Assembly: GCF_022539505.1 (NCBI RefSeq)
Contig: NC_061508.1
Location: 264,684,736-264,748,735, forward strand
Direction: 5' to 3'
DNA from: Lolium rigidum
Lineage: Eukaryota; Streptophyta; Magnoliopsida; Poales; Poaceae
DNA length: 64,000 bases
The notes beneath the pieces were generated by a model. It did not search any database. It worked only from the letters and a program-made list of their open reading frames with translations, and was not told where the DNA came from. Position 1 is the stretch's first letter; each line of letters begins with the position of its first letter. Made by a program: the position numbers and the translations under genes. Below, in pieces: positions 56,004 through 64,000 of this stretch.

Positions 56004-58685
56004 GCATCCCCAAGCTTAGTTCCTACTCGTCCTCGAGTAGGTAAACGATAAAAGATAATTTCTGAAGTGACATGCTACCAACATAATCTTAATCATACTA
56101 TTGTAAAGCATATGAGATGAATGCAGCGATTCGAAGCAATGTTAATGCAATGAGTAAACAATTGAATCATATAGCAAAGACTTTTCATGAATAGTACTTT
56201 CAAGACAGGCATCAATAAGTCTTGCATAAGAGTTAACTCATAAAGCAATAAATTCAAAGTAAAGACATTGAAGCAACACAATGGAAGATTAAGTTTCAGC
56301 GGTTGCTTTCAACTTGTAACATGTATATCTCATGGATAATTGTCAATGCAAAGCAATATAACAAGTATAATATGCAAGTATGTAAGAATCAATGCACGAT
56401 TAATCACAAGTGTTTGCTTCTAAGATAGAGAGAAATGGGTAAACCGACTCAACATAAAAGTAAAAGAATGGCCCTTCGCGAGAGGAAGCATTCATTGCTA
56501 TATTTGTGCTAGAGCTTTGGTTTTGAAAGCAAGAAACAATTTTTTCAACGGTAGTAATAAAGCATATGTATCATGTAAATTATATCCTACAAGTTGCAAG
56601 CCTCATGCATAGTATACTAATAGTGCCCGTACCTTGTCCTAATTAGCTTGGACTACCGGGATTATCGCAATGCACATGTTTTAACCAAGTGTCACAAAGG
56701 GGTACCTCTATGCCGCTCTGTACAAAGGTCTAAGGAGAAAGCTCGCATTGGATTTCTCGCTATTGATTATTCTCAACTTAGACATCCATACCGGGACAAC
56801 ATAGACAACAGATAATGGACTCCTCTTTTATGCATAAGCGTGTAGCAACAATTAATTTTCTCATATGAGATTGAGGATATATGTCCAAAACTGAAACTTC
56901 CACCATGGATCATGGCTTTAGTTAGCGGCCCAATGCTCTTCTCTAACAATATGCACGCTCTAACCATAAAGTGGTAGATCGCCCTTACTTCCGACAAGAC
57001 GAACATGCATAGCAACTCACATGATTTTCAACAAAGAGTAGTTGATGGCGTCCCCAGGAACATGGTTATCGCACAACAAGCAACTTATAAGAAATAAAAT
57101 GCATAAGTACATATTCAATACCACAATAGTTTTTAAGCTATTTGTCCCATGAGCTATATATTGTAAGGGTAGAGGATAGAAATTTAAAGGTAGCACTTCA
57201 AGCAATTTACTTTGGAATGACGGAGAAATACCATGTAGTAGGTAGGTATGGTGGACACAAATGGCATAGTGGTTGGCTCAAGGATTTTGGATGCATGAGA
57301 AGTACTCCCTCTCGATACAAGGCTTAGGCTAGCAAGGTTGTTTGAAGCAAACACAAGCATAAACTAGTACATCAAAACTTACATAAAAGACATATTACAA
57401 GCATTATAAGACTATACATTGTCTTCCCTGTTGTTCAAACACCTCACTAGAAAATATCTAGACTCTAGAGAAACCACTCATGCAAACCAAATTTTAACAA
57501 GCTCTATGTATTTCTTCACTAATAGGTGCAAAGTATATGATGCAAGTGCTTAAACATGAGCACAACAATTGCCAAGTATCAAGTTATTCAAGACATCATA
57601 CCAGTTACTACATGTAGCATTTTCCGTTTCCAACCATATAACAATTAAAGAAGCAGTTTCATCCTTCGCCATGAAAATTAAAAGCTAAGAACACATGTGT
57701 TCATACGAACCAGCGGAGCGTGTCTCTCTCCCACACAAGCATTTATTCAAACAAAAACAAAAACAAGAAACATATAGACGCTCCAAGTAAAGTACATAAG
57801 ATGTGATCGAATAAAAATATAGTTTCAAGAGAAGGAACCTGATAATTTGTCGATGAAGAAGGGGATGCCTTGGGCATCCCCAAGCTTAGATGCTTGAGTC
57901 TTCTTGAAATATGCAGGGATGAACCACCGGGGCATCCCCAAGCTTAGAGCTTTCACTCTCCTTGATCATAGTATATCATCCTCCTCTCTTGACCCTTGAA
58001 AACTTCCTTCACACCAAACTCGAAACAAACTCATTAGAGGGTTAGTGCATAATAAAAAACTCACATGTTCAGAGGTGACACAATCATTCTTAACACTTCT
58101 GGACATTGCCCAAAGCTACTGGAAGTCAATGGAACAAAGAAATCCATCCCACATAGCAAAAGAAGCAATGCGAAATAAAAGGCAGAATCTGTCAAAACAG
58201 AACAGTCCGTAAAGACGAATTTTAAAAAGGCACCATACTTGCTCAAATGAAAATTCTCAAATTGAATGAAAGTTGCGTACATATCTGAGGATCACTCACG
58301 TAAATTGGCATAATTTTCTGAGTTACCTACATAGAATTTTGCCCAGATTCGTGACAGAAAAGAAATCTGTTTCTGCGCAGTAATCCAAATCTAGTATCAA
58401 CCTTTCTATCAACGACTTTACTTGGCACAACAAAACACAAAACTAAGATAAGGAGAGGTTGCTACAGTAGTAAACAACTTCCAAGACACAAATATAAAAC
58501 AAAGTACTGTAGCAAAATAACACATGGGTTATCTCCCAAGAAGTTCTTTCTTTATAGCCGTTAAGATGGGCTCAGCAGTTTTGATGATGCACTCACAAGA
58601 AATAGTATTTGAAGCAAAAGAGAGCATCAAGAGGCAAATTCAAAACACATTTAAGTCTAACATGCTTCCTATGAAGAGGCATCTT
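56004..58685 (-). other. Element E: 3' untranslated block
   Basis: AT-rich, no coding-strand ORF. Matches 32719-35300 of element B nearly throughout (for example the gtgcccg.accttgtcctaattagcttgg stretch at 56623 and 33338). Extra ggcatccccaagcttag copies at 57873 and 57931 resemble spare polypurine tracts. Confidence 0.75.
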
Positions 58686-59120
58686 TTACACAAATGAATT
58701 CATGAAGAACAAAGTGACAAGCATAAGAGGATAAAATACGAGTGACTTCAAGATTCTCAATATAAAGAGGGGAAACTTAATATTATTAAGATGCATATAA
58801 CCATATTTCCCTCTCTCATAATAACTTTCAGTGGCATCATTGATGAAATCCACAATATACCCATCACTTAAAACATTCTTATCATGGTTCATATGCATAG
58901 AAGTATCATTAAATTTGGCATAAGAAGAGTTATTCTCATTAATAGTAATTGGAGCAAGATTATTATCAAGAATTTGAACATGGTAAACAAGTTGCATACT
59001 AAGGGAATTGTTTTTGGTAATCCAATCATAACTATGACAAGTTTCATAAGGATAGTTATAACCTATATCATAGCATTCTTTATAATAATCATCAAAGGTC
59101 GGAGGCACGAGTGTCATCAT
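58686..59120 (-). pseudogene. Element E: C-terminal gag-region ORF
   Basis: 144 aa starting MMTLVPPTFDDYYKECYD; Asn/Tyr-rich, ending with a hydrophobic stretch (LVFYPLMLVTLFFMNSF). It follows the 501-aa ORF after a stop and 14 bases, so it may be the end of the same polyprotein broken by an indel. No domain recognised. Confidence 0.5.
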
Positions 59121-59134
59121 AAGAAATAGAATAG

Positions 59135-60640
59135 TTATCTTTCACGAGTTGGTTTATCCGTGTCCATACCATCATTGTTATTAGAAGGAGATGTATCAAA
59201 CACATAATGATCAGTAGCAAAAGGATTTTCAAACACCTCTTCCCCAAGCTTAGAGCTTTCTATATCATTATGGGAGGAAGCATGGATAGCACTGACACTA
59301 TGGCAATTATTATCATCATTTTCAGAATTAGTTTCCCAGAGATTTGTAATATCAAAAGTAGTGTGCTCATTCAAATCATGATCGCTAATGTATGTAAAGG
59401 GCATAGGAAGATCATCGTATTCAGATTCGTTATCACAATAATCATTAGGAGCAACATACTTACGGTTACCTAGCGTTATCTCATTCACGCGGGGATACGC
59501 CGTTACCTCTTTCTTTTTATTCTCCTTCTTCTTCTTCTTCTTCTTCTTCTTCATTCCCTTCTTCTTCTCTTCCTTCTCCTCGTTCCCTTCTTTAGGAGGA
59601 AGAGGCTTGAGGGGTGGCTTGTCCGCATAACCTGATTTACTTTCAGAAACAATAGAAGAAACTTGGGAGGATCCCTCCTTTTCATTAATTAGTTGAAAAC
59701 ACACAGCGGTCCTATCATATTTTGGCAAGGTATCATCTTCTAAAATATTTTGTATGTAAGTATTTGTATGGCTATTATCAATGCAATAAGAAAAACACCC
59801 ATGCAGGACATCATCAATATCAAGATCACTCATATGTAACAAAGAGATTTTTCTCGGCAGTTCTTCACACCCCAAAAATAAAGTAAGTTCATCATGCTGA
59901 TTAGGAGTAATTTCATCATCACAATACAAATTTGCAGCACTCATTGGGTTCAAATTATCATTGGAGGGGCATTGAAAATTAAAATGACCCACTTCATGGC
60001 AAATTTCACAAATAAAAGGATAGAGGGCACAAACTTTTTTACCAAGATCATCTAGAGCCCTAAACCACTTTCTAGTTTTTTCATTAGCATGATGGATACA
60101 ATATTCATCTTTGATTTGATTAATTCCACAAGGTCTATGTATTCCACAAAAATTAACATGCTTATAGGAAATAGCATTCTTAGGAGTTTGAGCATGCTTA
60201 TTGCAATAATTAACAACAATTTCATTCTTCATGCAAGCCTCTTTAAAAGGTTCATGATACTTATCAAAAAAAAATTTAGGCAATTCAAAATGAGAAGCAA
60301 AGGCTTTATAAAGATTTGCAGCAACTTGAGAGTCAAGACCATAAGTAGCACTCATATTTCGAAATTTGTCGGTATCCATAAAAGTTTCAATGCATTCATA
60401 ATCATAATTTATACCTGACTCTTTACCTTTGTCGTTCTCCCATCCTTCAGCGTTCTCCTCAATCCGATCAAGAAGATCCCACCTAGCTTCAACCTCCTTG
60501 CTTGTGAAAGATCCCTCTGAACAGGCATCCAGATAGTCCTTGTGTTGTCCTGAAAGCCTCGCATAAAAATTGTTAACAATAACATTACGGGAGAGCTCAT
60601 GAATGGGACATTTGAGCATTAGTGACTTCAATCTCCCCAC
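59135..60640 (-). pseudogene. Element E: gag C-terminal half with zinc knuckle
   Basis: 501 aa. It starts with the end of the Athila capsid (LSGQHKDYLDACSEGSF; EVEARWDLLDRI). A canonical zinc knuckle is at residues 211-224, CEICHEVGHFNFQC (C-X2-C-X4-H-X4-C). A run of Lys/Glu follows, encoded by a CTT/CTC microsatellite on the plus strand (59520-59570), then an acidic Asn/Asp-rich tail. The frame overlaps the capsid ORF by 13 bases; one missing base near 60637 splits gag. Role: RNA packaging in particles. Confidence 0.85.
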
Positions 60641-61278
60641 GCTTGAGAAATACTCTCTCCATCACGAGGATAAAAGTTATAAATGTAATTCCTATCAATA
60701 TGCACTTCATGAGGAGGATAAAATTTAGAATAAAAGAGAGGTACAATTTCCTCCCAACCAAGAGAATGACTATTCTTCAACAATTTATACCAATGCGCTG
60801 CTTTACCAGACAGCGAAAAAGAGAATAGCTTCTTCCTCACTTCATCCATAGAGATACCTGCACACTTGAATAACCCGCATAATTCATGCAAAAACAGTAA
60901 ATGGTCTCCAGGATGGACAGTTCCATCCCCTTCATAGCGGTTATCAATAACACGTTCAATAATTTTCATGGGTATCTTGAAAGCAGTACTTGCAGTAGGT
61001 GGATTTAAAGTATCACAAGCATCATTAGAATTATCGCATATGGGAGACAAAGCATTATCAGAACAAATTTTCTCCCCTAAGGATGGGAAACTAAAAAGAT
61101 CACAAAAACTAGCTTCCCCAAGCTTAGACTTATCCATAGAATTAGCAGTGATTGCATTCATACTAATAACATTGCTACTAGCATGCAATTGAGGCTCTAT
61201 AGGTTCTTTAATTTTCGCATCACACAATTCATGTCTTAACTTAGGAAATAAATTAAAAAGCTCATAGTTGTATTCCAT
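60628..61278 (-). pseudogene. Element E: gag N-terminal half (capsid)
   Basis: 216 aa starting 162 bases inside the right LTR. The second half has the Athila gag core: HPGDHLLFLHELCGLFK, VRKKLFSFSLSGKAAHWYKLL and WEEIVPLFYSKFYPPHEV. The frame ends at ISQAWGD, and the natural continuation is the overlapping ORF at 60640. Confidence 0.87.
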
Positions 61279-61410
61279 TATGCCTTACTAGTGTAAAACA
61301 AGAAACAAAAAGATGCAATTGCAGGATCTAAAGGAAATAGCTTCGAGTATTACAACGGCGAAAATAGCTTAGTAGCCGAGATCCGGAGTGTGAGTACCTT
61401 TTACCTTTCC

Positions 61411-61427
61411 TCCCCGGCAACGGCGCC
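61411..61427 (-). other. Element E primer binding site (tRNA-Asp type)
   Basis: Minus strand GGCGCCGTTGCCGGGGA, the Asp-tRNA site of Athila elements apart from its first base. 13 bases from the LTR end. Confidence 0.88.
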
Positions 61428-61440
61428 GTAGAAAATAGCT

Positions 61441-62948
61441 TGATGTCTACGGGTGCTTCTATTCTTGTAGACAGTGTTGGGCCTCCAAGAGCAGAGGTTT
61501 GTAGAACAGCAGCAAGTTTCCCTTAAGTGGATCACCCAAGGTTTATCGAACTCGGGGAGGAAGAGGTCAAAGAGATCCCTCTCATGCAACCCTGCAACCA
61601 CAAAGCAAGAAGTCTCTTGTGTCCCCAACACACCTAATAGGTGCACTAGTTCGGCGAAGAGATAGTGAAATACAGGTGGTATGGATAAATATAAGCAGTA
61701 GCAACGGCACCAGAAAAATGCTTTGCCCAGGACAGTAAACAAGCAGTAGTAACGCAGCAGTAGTAACGCGATAGAAACGAGTAAACAAGCAGCGATAGCG
61801 ATATTTAGGAACAAGGCCTAGGGATCATACTTTCACTAGTGGACACTCTCAACATTGATCACATAACAGAATAGATAAATGCATACTCTACACTCTCTTG
61901 TTGGATGATGAACACCATTGCGTAGGATTACACGAACCCTCAATGCCGGAGTTAACAAGCTCCACAATTCAATGTTCATATTTAAATAACCTTAGAGTGT
62001 AAGATAGATCAACACAATTACACCGAGAACTAACATAGCATGCACACTCGTCACCATCACACTATGAAGGAGGCATAGATCACATCAATACTATCATAGC
62101 AATAGGTAACTTCATAATCTACAAGAGATTACAATCATAGCCTACGCCAAGTACTAACACGGATGCACACACTCGTCACCATTACACCGTGCATGAGGAA
62201 TAGAGTACTTTAATAACATCACTAGAGTAGCACATAGAATAGTAGTGATACAAAACTCATATGAATCTCAATCATGTAAAGCAGCTCATGAGATTATTGT
62301 ATTGAAGTACATGGGAGAGAGATTAACCACATAGCTACGGCGAAGCCCTCGGCCTCGGGGGTGAATTACTCCCTCCTCATCATGGAGGCAGCGATGGCGG
62401 TGAAGATGGCGGTGGAGACGGCGGTGGAGATGGCTCCGGGGCAATTCCCCGTCCCGGCAGGGTGCCGGAACGCAGACTTCGTCCCCCGAATTGGAGTTTC
62501 GCGATGTGGCGGCGCCCTGGAGTCTTTCTGGAGTTTCGTCAAGAGGTACTGCGTTTTTAGGTCGAAAGGGGTTATATAGGCGAAGAGGCGGCGCAGGAGG
62601 GCTGACAGGGTGGCCTCACCCTAGGCCGACGCGGCCAGGGTCTGGCCCGCGCCGCCTTATGGTGTGGTGGCCCCTGGCCCCTCTCCGACTCTTCTTCGGT
62701 GTTCTGGAGCCTTCCGGGAAAAATAGGGGGTTTGGCGTTGATTTCGTCCAATTCCGAGAATATTGCCCGAACAGCCTTTTCGGAACCAAAAACAGCAGAA
62801 CAAAGCAATCGGCCTTTCGGCATCTCGTCAATAGGTTAGTTCCGGAAAACACATAATAATGACATAAAGTGTGAACAAAACATGTCGGTATTGTCATAAA
62901 ACAAGCATATGGAACATCAGAAATTATAGATACGTTGGAGATGTATCA
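61441..62948 (-). repeat. Element E right (5') LTR
   Basis: 1508 bp, followed by agcgg. Minus-strand TATA ctatataa at 62572-62579. Most differences from the left LTR sit at CAG/CTG motifs. Confidence 0.95.
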
Positions 62949-62953
62949 AGCGG

Positions 62954-64000
62954 CACGGCACCCGCTGCCATCGTTGTCGCCGGACCAAAAAATTAGGTTG
63001 GACTTTCATCTGTAGCATCGCTTGTCACTGCGCCTCCGAGGTTTGGACCCCATTGTCTATGTAGTTTCGCAGCGCCACCACCGCACCTTCTTATCATCGT
63101 GTTTGCAAAGCCATCAACTCCGACCCGACTGCTCGAGCTAGCAGCGCCACCCTCGACAGAGCACAACAACAAACTCCCCACAACCTCCAGCGAGTGGCAG
63201 GACATCTGCGCCGGCACACCCACTCCAGGCGACAGCCAACCGACGGCCCAGCCCTCAAAAGCCCATGTTTGGCCCTAGAAGGAATAGATCAAGCCGCCGG
63301 ACCTCCAACTCCCACACTGGTACCACCGGGAGGCCTTGCTACTCGTCCCCATCATAGGGGCAGGCGGCCAATGCACCAGGGCATTCCACCCTGGCCAGGC
63401 ATCCTCTGCGCCGCCGCCCCCAAGACGAGATCTTGCACCGTCACCTCTAGACCGCACCGCTGCACACCCCCTGCTCCCCTCGTTGATGTCTTCCATGCCG
63501 AGATCAACAGCTCCTCCTCGCGATCTGTCATGCGTCGGCGACGTCCTCTGAGACCCCGCGTTGTCGACTACTCCACGCAACCACCTCGCAACTCCGGTGA
63601 TGTCTCGCCTCCGCGTGAAGGGGGCCGTATGAGGTGCACCTCCACCACCCACCGCCTTCGATGGTCGAGTGAGGCCGCCACCGTCGGCATCGACGGCGGG
63701 GCCGGGGGGAGCAGGTCGGCGTTGCCTCTGGCTTCTAAGCTTGGGGCCTCCGGAGCCGCGAGCGGCCCGTGAGAGGGGGGGGGGGACTCGTGAATGATTC
63801 GTTGGTTCAAGACTTCAAGTCTGCCTCACCAAGTTATGCAAGTCATATAAAGGCTGACAAAAATGAAGAACATATGGGAGCGGCGAAGGATTTTCCCTAG
63901 GCGGAGCTGGTGTTTTGGGTCATAGGTAAGCTATCATGGAAATTACATGAAAAAAAATGTTAAAATATTAAAAAAATCAAAATATAATTTCACTTGTACA
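62954..64000. other. GC-rich unclassified sequence, right flank of element E
   Basis: Continuous with 54010-54498 before E inserted. It is GC-rich to a G11 run at 63776-63786 and AT-rich after 63840. Overlapping ORFs (plus 63194-63772, 192 aa; minus 63275-63652, 125 aa) are Pro/Arg- or Gly/Arg-rich without known domains and look like composition artefacts. Possibly the body of a truncated non-LTR element or a gene fragment. Confidence 0.4.

Larger units (their letters stand above)
54499..62948 (-). mobile_element. Element E: Athila-type (WHAM-like) retrotransposon, non-autonomous
   Basis: 8450 bp bounded by agcgg (54494-54498, 62949-62953). LTRs are 54499-56003 and 61441-62948, starting TGATGTCTACGGG and ending CGTATCA/TGTATCA. 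The primer site next to the right LTR sets minus orientation. Inside are gag ORFs (58686-61278) and a 2.7-kb 3' non-coding block homologous to that of element B; no protease, RT or integrase is seen. The LTR outer ends (about 120 bp from TGATACGTCTCC) closely resemble those of B, although the rest of the LTR differs. Confidence 0.94.

Noticed and set aside
59520..59570. CTT/CTC microsatellite as a separate repeat feature
   Set aside because: It encodes the Lys/Glu run of the element E gag ORF in frame and is better described there.
63194..63772. 192-aa plus-strand ORF at the right end
   Set aside because: Opposed by an ORF on the other strand, Pro/Arg-rich, no domain, and next to a G11 run; not supported as a gene.
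1..64000. CRISPR arrays, bacterial operons, defence systems, tRNA or rRNA genes
   Set aside because: The window is plant nuclear DNA. Tandem repeats seen have no spacer pattern, and no cloverleaf or rRNA sequence was recognised. tRNA-like matches are retrotransposon primer sites.

Overview
This is a stretch of a large, repeat-rich grass nuclear genome. The repeat types point to Pooideae, most likely Triticeae: Athila-type LTRs of the Sabrina/WHAM kind, giant LARD-like LTRs, and Tat-type Ty3/gypsy elements. At least 85% of the window is LTR retrotransposon. The only recognisable host-type gene is a class III peroxidase at 52250-53375 (minus), and it looks broken.

Layout. (1) 1-~5945: the 5' half of a minus-strand chromovirus-like Ty3/gypsy element, cut by the window edge. 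(2) ~5946-7036: unclassified sequence. (3) 7042-49901: one Tat-clade element, 'A', about 12.5 kb of its own sequence, inserted with 5-bp target duplication cactg and later split by nested insertions. These are solo giant LTR F1 (8068-12639, duplication ctcta), Athila-type element B (16534-37780, gacga) and solo giant LTR F2 on the other strand (39159-43642, gaaga). B's left LTR was itself hit by Tat element C (17567-30545, ccagg) and by a solo LTR of its own family, D (31060-32656, tagat). (4) 49902-54498: unclassified sequence, an 84-bp perfect direct repeat around about 2 kb, two minisatellites and the peroxidase. (5) 54499-62948: Athila-type element E (agcgg), minus strand. (6) 62949-64000: GC-rich unclassified sequence. 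All seven target duplications were read directly.

How the parts relate. A and C each carry gag, protease, RT, two RNase H-like regions and integrase on one strand. Between integrase and the 3' LTR each also has a multi-exon gene on the opposite strand; both encode the plant domain known as 'putative gypsy type transposon' (PF04195-like). B and E have LTRs, gag-like ORFs and a shared 2.6-kb 3' non-coding block but no visible polymerase, so they look non-autonomous.

Two points deserve a second look. First, homologous copies in this window differ again and again at CAG/CTG sites in a strand-symmetric way (CAG, CGAG and CGG; CTG, CTCG and CCG). Several reading-frame breaks fall on such sites. 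This looks like a systematic sequencing or consensus error at CHG-methylated cytosines rather than evolution, so calls of 'pseudogene' and LTR ages should be held loosely. Second, F1 and F2 share a short acidic ORF near their 3' ends that is better conserved than the sequence around it.
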